Origin: Microbacteriaceae bacterium
Lineage (GTDB): Bacteria > Actinomycetota > Actinomycetes > Actinomycetales > Microbacteriaceae
DNA length: 13,963 nt
Assembly: GCA_947452355.1 (NCBI GenBank)
Contig: CANGCU010000018.1
Location: forward strand, 1-13,963
Direction of reading: 5' to 3'
Part shown: in pieces, positions 5,409 to 11,359 of the stretch
Position numbering within the stretch: the stretch's first letter is position 1
How the letters are laid out: the number at the start of each line of letters is the position of its first letter
Position numbers and translations under genes: made by a program
The notes under the pieces: generated by a model
Databases searched by the model: none
Seen by the model: the letters and a program-made list of their open reading frames with translations, nothing else
What the model was told of the DNA's origin: nothing

Positions 5409-5869
5409 GTCAGGCGTCCCTTTGCTGAATTGAGTTTTCCAACTGCCTCGACTAGCGGGGCGACTTTCCCGAACCCAAACGCGGGCATATTGACGTACAT
5501 GTTTTCGGCGTTGCCTTTGGGAACAACATACGTCTCGTGCCAAATTCCTACAGCTGTCGACGCGTGCGCGGCCCGATTAAACGCCCTCCAAGCGGGCAAG
5601 TGTTCTGAATCTTTCGCCTTGGCGTAGGCCATGAGTTTCTCGGGGCTTTCCCAGTATTGAACAAGGATGAGGGTTCGGCTGAACCACATTTCGTACGATT
5701 TGAAGCCAAGCGCTGGGTTCTTGTACAGTTCAGGCAACATTCTGGCCATCGCCAGAAAAACCGGAACCCATTGTGAAACCGCGAAAACATTGTTGATTCG
5801 CATCCCGATGAGGAACACCACCACATCTGTGTCGACCGGTGCGGTCATTCGACCCTTGTTGATAGCCAT
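5399..5869 (-). CDS. DUF4188 domain-containing protein
   Basis: A 156-residue protein of the DUF4188 family, which has no established function and is thought to adopt a dimeric alpha/beta-barrel-like fold akin to small monooxygenases. Seen: an N-terminal hydrophobic stretch VVVFLIGMRINN, then LVQYWESPEKLMAYAKAK (key residues YW, E, L) and VGIWHETY, the family's signature region. The His of IWHETY and the Trp residues are the obvious candidates for a ligand site. GAAGGAG (5886-5880) lies ten bases before ATG at 5869, an unambiguous ribosome site. It is the last of three minus-strand genes, 79 bases after the HNH-like gene, and ends in a hairpin facing the third VOC gene. Confidence 0.85.
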   Translation of the reverse strand: MAINKGRMTAPVDTDVVVFLIGMRINNVFAVSQWVPVFLAMARMLPELYKNPALGFKSYEMWFSRTLILVQYWESPEKLMAYAKAKDSEHLPAWRAFNRAAHASTAVGIWHETYVVPKGNAENMYVNMPAFGFGKVAPLVEAVGKLNSAKGRLTGQ

Positions 5870-5948
5870 CAGTGTTTATCTCCTTCGTTTGATTGAACTA
5901 TTCCAGACCGGATTTGACCCCGACAGTCATCGGACTTTTCCGCGACGG

Positions 5949-6392
5949 CTATTTGACGGTCAACGCAAGGACGTACTGACCACCACCCGGGCTAATCTGC
6001 GTCGTCAGTGCGAGGTCGGGCGCGAGGCGTGAAAGTCGATTGAGTAGCCAATCCGATGCTTGTCGCGCATCAAATTCGTCTGGACACCTCGCCACGATTT
6101 CGCGGCCGCCTTTGGTGCGAAGGCGTTCGACGGCCTCGACGATGGGTGACGGGTCAATGACAAAAAGGCTGGGTAACCACTTCACCACGGGTGCAATCTT
6201 GCCCTTCATCGTGTTGCACCCACGGTGCGCGAGCCGCTCGACGGCGGGTGCACCCTTCTTTACCTTGGTCGAGGCATAGGTGTCCACGCTGGGTCCCAAA
6301 TCAGAATTCACCGAAGCGTCCGGATCAACCGGCTGGTCGCACAACCAGCAAAACCAATTGTCGGCATCACCGATCGTCGATAAATCGCTCAT
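5949..6392 (-). CDS. HNH-like zinc-binding protein without the catalytic His
   Basis: A 147-residue protein. Cys15-x2-Cys18 (WLCDQPVDP) and His56-x2-Cys59-Asn60 (LAHRGCNTMKGK) have the layout of the zinc-knuckle and final helix of HNH endonucleases. The middle segment GPSVDTY at 33-39 stands where active HNH enzymes normally have an Asp-His or His-His pair; Asp37 is present but no His follows. It may therefore bind DNA or RNA, or be structural, rather than cut. Residues 75-147 hold a second unit of unknown fold. I recall similar CWLCD...SVD proteins as conserved hypotheticals in actinobacteria. It lies nine bases downstream of the LON-domain gene and has its own leaderless -10. Confidence 0.78.
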   Translation of the reverse strand: MSDLSTIGDADNWFCWLCDQPVDPDASVNSDLGPSVDTYASTKVKKGAPAVERLAHRGCNTMKGKIAPVVKWLPSLFVIDPSPIVEAVERLRTKGGREIVARCPDEFDARQASDWLLNRLSRLAPDLALTTQISPGGGQYVLALTVK

Positions 6393-6398
6393 GGTTTG

Positions 6399-6404
6399 AG
6401 GTTA
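6399..6404 (-). promoter_or_regulatory. Leaderless -10 element (TAACCT) beginning with a stop codon
   Basis: On the minus strand TAACCT starts with the TAA stop (6404-6402) of the LON-domain gene and is six bases (CAAACC) from ATG at 6392. The HNH-like gene has no Shine-Dalgarno sequence. The geometry is identical to that at 4327-4339. Confidence 0.5.
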
Positions 6405-7049
6405 CGGCAACGGGTGAGTGGTATCGGCATCCCCGTTCCCCGCCAACATCTCGCGCACGGTGTCAATTCCGTTGGTTGCGATGGAATACGCCCGTGCGAT
6501 TAACTCTTCCGCGGACTGCGAACTGAGCAAATCGAATCGGTCGAGTTCCCCGATCGGCAAAATTCCCGCCATTTGCCATGTTGCGCCGATCGGGTCGTCG
6601 CTGAATTCGATGTCCGCACCGAAAACCAACTCCCCGAATTCACTGACGAGAGTGAGCAGTTTTCGGACTTGGGATTCGAGGTGAACCCGAGCCGGCATCA
6701 AGGTGTCGTCCCAGACGAGGTCCGGAATGAACTCGATATCGGCGATGGGGTAGGGATCGTCTGGCAACCAGTCATTCACGTGAAAACGTCGCGACCCGAA
6801 GGACTCGAGCCCAAAAAATTCGTCGGTTGTCCCGATCTCGGTGACCGACGCAATCGTACCGATGCTCATGCGAGTGTCCCCACCGCCGACCTCGGACCCA
6901 CGCGAGACGAGCACCACGCCAAACTGCGGCGACTCTGAACTCATGAGGTCGCCGAGCAGCTTGAGGTATCGCTCTTCAAAGATTCGAAGCGTCAACGGCA
7001 TCGAGGGGAACAACACTGACCCGAGGGGAAACATGGGCATGACGGTCAT
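6402..7049 (-). CDS. LON peptidase substrate-binding domain protein
   Basis: A 215-residue stand-alone version of the N-terminal domain of Lon protease, with no ATPase or protease part. Seen: MPMFPLGSVLFPSMPLTLRIFE, whose FPLGSVLFP and IFEERYLKL are the hallmark start of the domain, then FGVVLV, GTIASVTEI, FHVNDWL and YPIADIE as the following beta strands. The C-terminal half is helical, as in Lon. Such proteins are widespread, and a role in binding unfolded or specific proteins is presumed by analogy. The start could be ATG at 7049 or the fourth codon at 7040. It is upstream of and probably partly co-transcribed with the HNH-like gene. Confidence 0.9.
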   Translation of the reverse strand: MTVMPMFPLGSVLFPSMPLTLRIFEERYLKLLGDLMSSESPQFGVVLVSRGSEVGGGDTRMSIGTIASVTEIGTTDEFFGLESFGSRRFHVNDWLPDDPYPIADIEFIPDLVWDDTLMPARVHLESQVRKLLTLVSEFGELVFGADIEFSDDPIGATWQMAGILPIGELDRFDLLSSQSAEELIARAYSIATNGIDTVREMLAGNGDADTTHPLP

Positions 7050-7062
7050 CGTGTGTGCGCCA

Positions 7063-7068
7063 TTATCC
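7063..7068 (-). promoter_or_regulatory. Candidate -10 (GATAAT) for the LON-domain gene
   Basis: On the minus strand GATAAT (five of six consensus matches) stands 12 bases before ATG at 7049, which would give a leader of about five bases. No -35 match was seen at normal distance. Confidence 0.4.
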
Positions 7069-7165
7069 TGTGCCCACGTTGCGCGTCCCGGTGGCTATTA
7101 ATCCAGGTTCCTCAACGACAATCCCTCTCACAGCATTCAAACTATCGTTTACGTACTTCGCAGGC

Positions 7166-7171
7166 TAATCT
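7166..7171 (+). promoter_or_regulatory. Candidate -10 (TAATCT) for the small membrane protein gene
   Basis: TAATCT stands 13 bases before ATG at 7185, giving a very short leader with only a weak purine stretch (GAGAGA). It is divergent from the LON-domain gene promoter about 100 bases away. No -35 was seen. Confidence 0.35.
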
Positions 7172-7184
7172 GACGAGAGATACT

Positions 7185-7463
7185 ATGACCCAACTTCCCT
7201 CCTCCAATCGTGCCGCCAATAACCGGCGACTGGCGCCACCGAAGCCACCCGGACGCCAAACGCTTGTCGTCAGCGCAATCCTTCTCGTCGTTTCGACACT
7301 CACCGCATGTATTCCTCTTATTGCAACCCTGATTACGGGCTCCGTGGAAACCGCCTCTGCCTACGCACCCGTGATTGCCCCGATTGCCGGGGTTCTCGGG
7401 ACCCTCGCGGTCATTGCGATGACGGTCGCCGTCATCCAGATTCTGCGCGGACCACGCTACTGA
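7185..7463 (+). CDS. Small two-helix membrane protein, function unknown
   Basis: A 92-residue protein that I do not recognise. Residues 1-25 are basic and proline-rich (RRLAPPKPPGR). Two hydrophobic segments, about 26-51 and 61-87, should span the membrane, joined by a short loop (GSVETASAY) and ending in RGPRY. Net positive charge at both ends predicts both termini in the cytoplasm. LTAC at 39-42 resembles a lipobox, but hydrophobic sequence continues past the Cys, so a lipoprotein is less likely than an integral membrane protein. The frame is open back to 7053, but ATG at 7185 is the start with a plausible -10. It is convergent with the GNAT gene, 17 bases between stops. Confidence 0.72.
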   Translation: MTQLPSSNRAANNRRLAPPKPPGRQTLVVSAILLVVSTLTACIPLIATLITGSVETASAYAPVIAPIAGVLGTLAVIAMTVAVIQILRGPRY

Positions 7464-7480
7464 ACGCGCCCCGCATATTC

Positions 7481-7921
7481 CTATAGGGGAATTCGGTACT
7501 GAACTTTGCCGGACTCGAGCGTGTACGTGTCGTACAGCTTCCGCGCGGTGTCGTTCGTTGCATCCGTGTTCCAATACAGCCGGCTCGATCCGGACGTCAC
7601 GGCAATCTCGCGTACCGCGTCGATGAGTGCTCTGCCCAGTCCGTGGCCACGTAGATCGGGATTGACAAAAAGATCCTCGAGATAGCAGAAGTGGTTGGGT
7701 GCCCACGTGGACGTCTGGAATGAATAATGGACGATTCCACACACTGCACCGTCGACTTCGGCAACCAGGCCGCTCAGGCTGTGCTCAGTGTCGAGCAACC
7801 TCGCCCAGGTGATGTCGTACTGGGCATCGGGAACCGACGTTTTGTAAAAGTCGATATATCCGCGCCACAAAATAAACCATGCTTCTTTGTCGTCGGGTCG
7901 TAGTTCGCGGATGATGGTCAT
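7481..7921 (-). CDS. GNAT family N-acetyltransferase
   Basis: A 146-residue GCN5-related acetyltransferase, which moves acetyl from acetyl-CoA to an amine. Motif A is clear: YLEDLFVNPDLRGHGLGRALI at about 80-100, with the pyrophosphate-binding RGHGLG loop. The motif B region follows with LYWNTDATNDTARKLYD, where Asn and Tyr commonly contact CoA and act as general acid. The N-terminal ALW-type segment EAWFILWRGYIDFYK resembles a subgroup acting on small amines or polyamines, but the acceptor cannot be named. The ATG has TATTCT exactly six bases upstream and no ribosome site. It is transcribed divergently from kup. Confidence 0.93.
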   Translation of the reverse strand: MTIIRELRPDDKEAWFILWRGYIDFYKTSVPDAQYDITWARLLDTEHSLSGLVAEVDGAVCGIVHYSFQTSTWAPNHFCYLEDLFVNPDLRGHGLGRALIDAVREIAVTSGSSRLYWNTDATNDTARKLYDTYTLESGKVQYRIPL

Positions 7922-7927
7922 GTGCCA

Positions 7928-7933
7928 AGAATA
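7928..7933 (-). promoter_or_regulatory. Leaderless -10 element (TATTCT) for the GNAT gene
   Basis: On the minus strand TATTCT is followed by six bases (TGGCAC) and ATG at 7921. With TANNNT and four of six matches to TATAAT this is a strong member of the leaderless set in this window. Confidence 0.55.
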
Positions 7934-8003
7934 ATGTGGGTCTACCGATCAGAGTTGGTAGCTCGGGTAGTCGATTTCGCCCTAAGCAGTTTCACCTCGG
8001 CAA

Positions 8004-8009
8004 TATACT
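8004..8009 (+). promoter_or_regulatory. Candidate -10 (TATACT) for kup
   Basis: TATACT matches the -10 consensus in five of six positions. Transcription would start near 8016, leaving a leader of about 33 bases with GAAGGA (8038-8043) five bases before ATG. That leader is too short for a c-di-AMP (ydaO) riboswitch, which controls some potassium genes. No -35 match was seen. Confidence 0.5.
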
Positions 8010-8048
8010 TGGCAGATTGCACTCACCGCCTCACGTTGAAGGATAGGC

Positions 8049-9923
8049 ATGCCTCACTCCAAAAAGAAATCCGGTTTCACGCGAACCTCGGCTCTGACAC
8101 TGGGTGCAATGGGCGTGGTTTTCGGGGATATTGGGACGAGCCCAATCTATGCGTTCAACATCGCCGTTCATGCCGGCGGAGATTCACGAGCTGAGATTCT
8201 CGGCGTCTTATCGCTTGTTTTCTGGACGCTCACCGCGGTGGTGTCCGTCAAATACCTGGTCTTCGTTCTCAACGCCGACAATAATGGCGAAGGCGGCACC
8301 CTGGCACTACTGTCACAACTTCCGCAGAAAATACGAGAAGGCCGCCGCGGGCTCCTCGGGTTCACGGTGTTCATCTTCCTGTTGGCTGCGGCGCTGGAGC
8401 TCTCCGATGGTGTGCTCACTCCCGCTATTTCGGTGCTGTCCGCGGTTGAGGGAATCAAGACCGTCAACCCCGAACTCGCATTCCTGATTGTCCCGATTAC
8501 CATTGCGATTCTCACCGCGCTCTTCATGTTTCAGTTCAAAGGAACGCACAGAATCGGCGCAACTTTTGGGCCGGTCATGGTCGTCTGGTTTGTGGTGCTT
8601 GGAGTGATCGGCGTTTCGCAAATCGTCCAAAACCCGGAATCACTTGTCTCGCTGAATCCGATGTACGCATTCGAGTTCATCCAGTCACACGGGTGGCAAA
8701 CACTGTTCGTGATGTCATCCGTAATCCTCGCTGTGACCGGTGCCGAAGCACTCTTTTCGGACCTCGGGCACTTCGGCCGCCTTCCGATTCGAATCGGATG
8801 GTTCGCGCTGGCCGGACTCGCCTTACCGCTCAACTATTTTGGCCAAGGAGCACTCTTGCTTCGTGACCCCAGTGCGTTGGGGGATAGCTTCTTTGCGATG
8901 GTACCCGCAGGTGTCCCCGCGCTGCTCCTTCTGGGAATCACGACACTGGCGACCATCATCGCCTCGCAAGCGCTCATCACCGCAGTCGCGTCACTGACGA
9001 GCCAGGCGGTTCAACTCGGTTTCCTCCCCCGCATCCGTATCAAGCACACGAACGGGCAAGAACGTGGACAGATTTATGTCCCGTTCGTCAATGCCATGGT
9101 GGGAATCGGCGCGATCTCGGTGGTAATCGTGTTTGAGAACTCGACAGCCCTCGCGGGAGCCTACAGCTTCGCGATTGCTGGCACGATGCTGGTATCGACC
9201 GTTGGGCTCATCATTTTGGCAATCCACAAATGGCGGGAACGCAGAGCAATTTTGCTGCCGATTTTCGGGTTATTCCTTCTCATGGACTTGTCCTTCGTTG
9301 TCGCGACGTCAACAAAGATTTTCACCGGTGCGTGGGTTCCACTGCTCGCGGCGTTCTGCATCGCGTCGATGATGTGGATTTGGCGAAAGGGTCGCTACGA
9401 ACTTGATAAGCGGCTCTGGCAGAAATCCCTCACCTGGGAACAGGTTGCACGAATACGAAAGAACAAAAAGGTTGTCTTGACCGACAACGTCGGCATTTAC
9501 CCAACGTCTGTATTCGGCATTGTTCCGCAGGCTCTCGAGCAGCAAATCAATATCCTCGGGAGCATCCCGAAGAAAATCGTCGTTGTCAAGGTTGAGTCCA
9601 TCGAAGTGCCGCTGTCACACAAACCGCCCGTAGTCGAAAAAGTCAATGACTTCTTGCTGAATGTTGTGGTGACCAGTGGATTTATGGAACAGCGAAACGT
9701 TCCTCGCGCACTGCGTTCGAAAGTGCTGGCCGAATATTTTGACGAACGAGACGGAATCTATTTCGTGACGGACCGAACGCTGGTCGCTGCAGATAAGACG
9801 GCTCTCAACAAGGCAGAAGAGTTGATCTTTGCGACACTTCACCGGAACGCCACGACTCCGGCGCACTACTATCACTTGCCCGAGCGTCGCGTTCTGACGT
9901 TCGACATTTCAATCGAACTCTAA
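8049..9923 (+). CDS. kup: Kup-family potassium uptake transporter
   Basis: A 624-residue member of the KUP/HAK/KT family, which imports K+ across the cytoplasmic membrane, probably with H+; this is the normal family length. Seen: GVVFGDIGTSPIYAF at 22-36, with Asp27 in the place of the ion-coupling Asp of E. coli Kup; NNGEGGT at 78-84; and SDGVLTPAISVLSAVEG at 119-135, where Asp replaces the E. coli Glu as in many homologues. About 12 hydrophobic spans extend to about residue 445, followed by a soluble cytoplasmic C-terminal domain of about 180 residues, also normal. GAAGGA lies five bases before ATG. Its stop overlaps that of the convergent exporter gene. Kup proteins are high-affinity K+ systems used at low K+ or acid pH. 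Confidence 0.97.
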   Translation: MPHSKKKSGFTRTSALTLGAMGVVFGDIGTSPIYAFNIAVHAGGDSRAEILGVLSLVFWTLTAVVSVKYLVFVLNADNNGEGGTLALLSQLPQKIREGRRGLLGFTVFIFLLAAALELSDGVLTPAISVLSAVEGIKTVNPELAFLIVPITIAILTALFMFQFKGTHRIGATFGPVMVVWFVVLGVIGVSQIVQNPESLVSLNPMYAFEFIQSHGWQTLFVMSSVILAVTGAEALFSDLGHFGRLPIRIGWFALAGLALPLNYFGQGALLLRDPSALGDSFFAMVPAGVPALLLLGITTLATIIASQALITAVASLTSQAVQLGFLPRIRIKHTNGQERGQIYVPFVNAMVGIGAISVVIVFENSTALAGAYSFAIAGTMLVSTVGLIILAIHKWRERRAILLPIFGLFLLMDLSFVVATSTKIFTGAWVPLLAAFCIASMMWIWRKGRYELDKRLWQKSLTWEQVARIRKNKKVVLTDNVGIYPTSVFGIVPQALEQQINILGSIPKKIVVVKVESIEVPLSHKPPVVEKVNDFLLNVVVTSGFMEQRNVPRALRSKVLAEYFDERDGIYFVTDRTLVAADKTALNKAEELIFATLHRNATTPAHYYHLPERRVLTFDISIEL

Positions 9924-10777
9924 GCGGGATCCTTATCCACTGAGCGTTTACCCGTCATCGCCGCCGCAACTCCCGCGGCAATAACCGCACAAAGACCTCC
10001 AAGCTGTATCGCGTCCATCCGTTCCCCGAGGAGCGTGACGCCCCACAGCGCCCCCAGGGCGGGCTCGCCGGCCATCAGGGTGCCGAAGGATGCGGTCGTG
10101 AGGCGCTTGAGCGCAAAGAGCTCGAGGATGAAGGGGATGACCGGCATCATCACGGCGAGGCCCAGGGCCTCCAACAATACGGCGGGGGTGAGGTGCCCCC
10201 ATGCTTCGGGAAGCCCAATCACGGTGGACGCGATGGCCGCAACGGGAATAGTGATTGAGAGCGCTTGAAGTCCTGATACCTGGTCACCGGCACGTTGCGT
10301 CAAGACGATGTATAACGCCCAACCGAGTGCTGCCAGCAACGCGAAGATGACACCCCACAGGTCAATGGTTCCCGTCCACGGCTCCGTTAGCGCGACGACA
10401 CCGAGAAGGGCGAGCACGGGCCACATGATGTGTGCGCGAGATTTTGCCCGCAGGACCCCGACGGCCAGCGGACCGAGAAATTGAATCGGTACGGTCAGGC
10501 TCAGCCCAATTCGGAACACCGCGAATTGGAACGCTATCGTCATCAGGGCCGTGGCAAGCCCAAGCCACATCAGCAGGATCAGGTCTTCCCGTCGAAACGT
10601 GCGGAGGTTGGGCCTGACAATTACGAGGAAAATGAGGGCACCGCCAACGAGCCGCAACCAGCCGGTGCCTCCCGGTCCCACCAATGGATAGAGGTTCGTT
10701 GTCAGCGCCGCGGCTAGCTGCAAAATCGCCATGGCGGCAACGGCAGGAATCCAGCCGGGAACTCCACGTGTCGTCAT
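9920..10777 (-). CDS. EamA family transporter, RhtA-like
   Basis: A 285-residue integral membrane protein of the drug/metabolite transporter superfamily with two EamA repeats (about 9-125 and 140-275) and roughly ten membrane spans. The second repeat contains PVIPFILELFALKRL and FGTLMAGEPALGAL, which match the RhtA (threonine/homoserine exporter) pattern of ALxRL...FGTLMSxEPA. Export of an amino acid or related metabolite is likely, but the substrate is not provable here. The frame is open to 10831, but ATG at 10777 is preferred: the extra 18 residues are polar and unlike the family, and TAGGCT lies seven bases before this ATG. Its last codons overlap the kup stop by four bases. Confidence 0.9.
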   Translation of the reverse strand: MTTRGVPGWIPAVAAMAILQLAAALTTNLYPLVGPGGTGWLRLVGGALIFLVIVRPNLRTFRREDLILLMWLGLATALMTIAFQFAVFRIGLSLTVPIQFLGPLAVGVLRAKSRAHIMWPVLALLGVVALTEPWTGTIDLWGVIFALLAALGWALYIVLTQRAGDQVSGLQALSITIPVAAIASTVIGLPEAWGHLTPAVLLEALGLAVMMPVIPFILELFALKRLTTASFGTLMAGEPALGALWGVTLLGERMDAIQLGGLCAVIAAGVAAAMTGKRSVDKDPA

Positions 10778-10784
10778 GTGGTCG

Positions 10785-10790
10785 AGCCTA
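10785..10790 (-). promoter_or_regulatory. Probable leaderless -10 (TAGGCT) for the EamA gene
   Basis: On the minus strand TAGGCT stands seven bases before ATG at 10777, one base more than the exact set. This still places the transcription start at the start codon. It supports choosing 10777 over 10831. Confidence 0.45.
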
Positions 10791-10822
10791 GTATTGGCGG
10801 GCTTCGATGCGTTGCGCTGGCG

Positions 10823-10828
10823 TAGGCT
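10823..10828 (+). promoter_or_regulatory. Possible -10 (TAGGCT) for the 154-residue protein gene
   Basis: TAGGCT occurs on the plus strand facing away from the identical minus-strand hexamer at 10785-10790. It would give a leader of about 37 bases before the GTG at 10872, which has its own AAGGAG. No -35 was identified. Confidence 0.3.
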
Positions 10829-10871
10829 CATAGTGGTGTCGGATTGCGGCCCGTCCGTTGAAGGAGTCCTC

Positions 10872-11336
10872 GTGCCAGTTCATGTCATCGATTTCGTAAC
10901 GGTGTCGACCGCGGGCCTTGAGTCATCGCCTGTCGCCGATGCGCTTGCGGGGCTTCGAGCCAACGAGGCCCGCTATTTTCACAACAAGTATTCGGCGGAG
11001 TTCGCGACACGTCCGGCGAACGAGGTTCCCGAACTAATCGACTATGTCAACCGAGTGTTGCTGGAACGAGACATCGCGTTCGCGGCGAAACCGCTCGAGG
11101 CAACGGAACTGAATGTTGATGGAATTCGCTGGACCCATGTCTTTTATGAGAGCGGACTCGCTGTCAATGTTTTGTACACGCTGGATAACCCGAAAAAGCG
11201 TGCCGTCGGATTCAAGTTGTCTGTCGGGATGGACATACCCGACGAGCTTGCGACAAAGTTCAAATTCGCCCGACAAAAATCGAAACTGGCCGGCGAAATC
11301 CGCGGGACCTTCTTTGTCGTCAAGGGAGAGTACTGA
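10872..11336 (+). CDS. Conserved-looking protein of unknown function (154 residues)
   Basis: I do not recognise this protein. It starts at GTG 10872, five bases after AAGGAG (10861-10866); the frame is open further upstream, but that part crosses the EamA promoter. It has no signal peptide and no membrane span, so it should be cytosolic. The N-terminal half is helical and charged (LRANEARYFHNKYSAEF, then ELIDYVNRVLLERD). The C-terminal half is predicted to form strands (WTHVFYESGLAVNVLYTLD, then RAVGFKLSVGM) and ends with a basic stretch and GTFFVVKGEY. The clean ribosome site and ordinary codon use support a real gene. It is divergent from the exporter and 23 bases ahead of the amidase gene, with which it may be transcribed. 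Confidence 0.75.
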   Translation: MPVHVIDFVTVSTAGLESSPVADALAGLRANEARYFHNKYSAEFATRPANEVPELIDYVNRVLLERDIAFAAKPLEATELNVDGIRWTHVFYESGLAVNVLYTLDNPKKRAVGFKLSVGMDIPDELATKFKFARQKSKLAGEIRGTFFVVKGEY

Positions 11337-11347
11337 GTCATTTCTGG

Positions 11348-11353
11348 CAGACT
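11348..11353 (+). promoter_or_regulatory. Possible weak leaderless -10 (CAGACT) for the amidase gene
   Basis: CAGACT is six bases before ATG at 11360, the same spacing as the TANNNT set and one base from TAGACT used at 4327. The mismatch at the first -10 base makes this weak. No Shine-Dalgarno sequence precedes the ATG. Confidence 0.3.
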
Positions 11354-11359
11354 CGCGAC

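Noticed and set aside
5157..5627. 156-codon plus-strand frame bridging the third VOC gene and the DUF4188 gene
   Set aside because: It overlaps two convergent genes with recognisable families, and its product is arginine-rich without any motif.
7464..7500. Terminator between the small membrane protein and GNAT genes
   Set aside because: CCCC/GGGG can pair only across a long loop with no T-run; too weak to call.
7149..7742. 197-codon minus-strand frame
   Set aside because: It covers the convergent small membrane protein and GNAT genes in another frame; the product is cysteine/arginine-rich shadow sequence.
8010..8048. Potassium-responsive riboswitch upstream of kup
   Set aside because: The predicted leader of about 33 bases is far too short for a ydaO-type element, and no such structure is visible.
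10778..10831. Longer N-terminus for the EamA exporter
   Set aside because: The 18 polar residues do not fit the family start, and TAGGCT lies just upstream of ATG 10777.
10731..10871. Longer N-terminus for the 154-residue protein
   Set aside because: It would run antisense through the exporter start and promoter; AAGGAG five bases before GTG 10872 marks the start.
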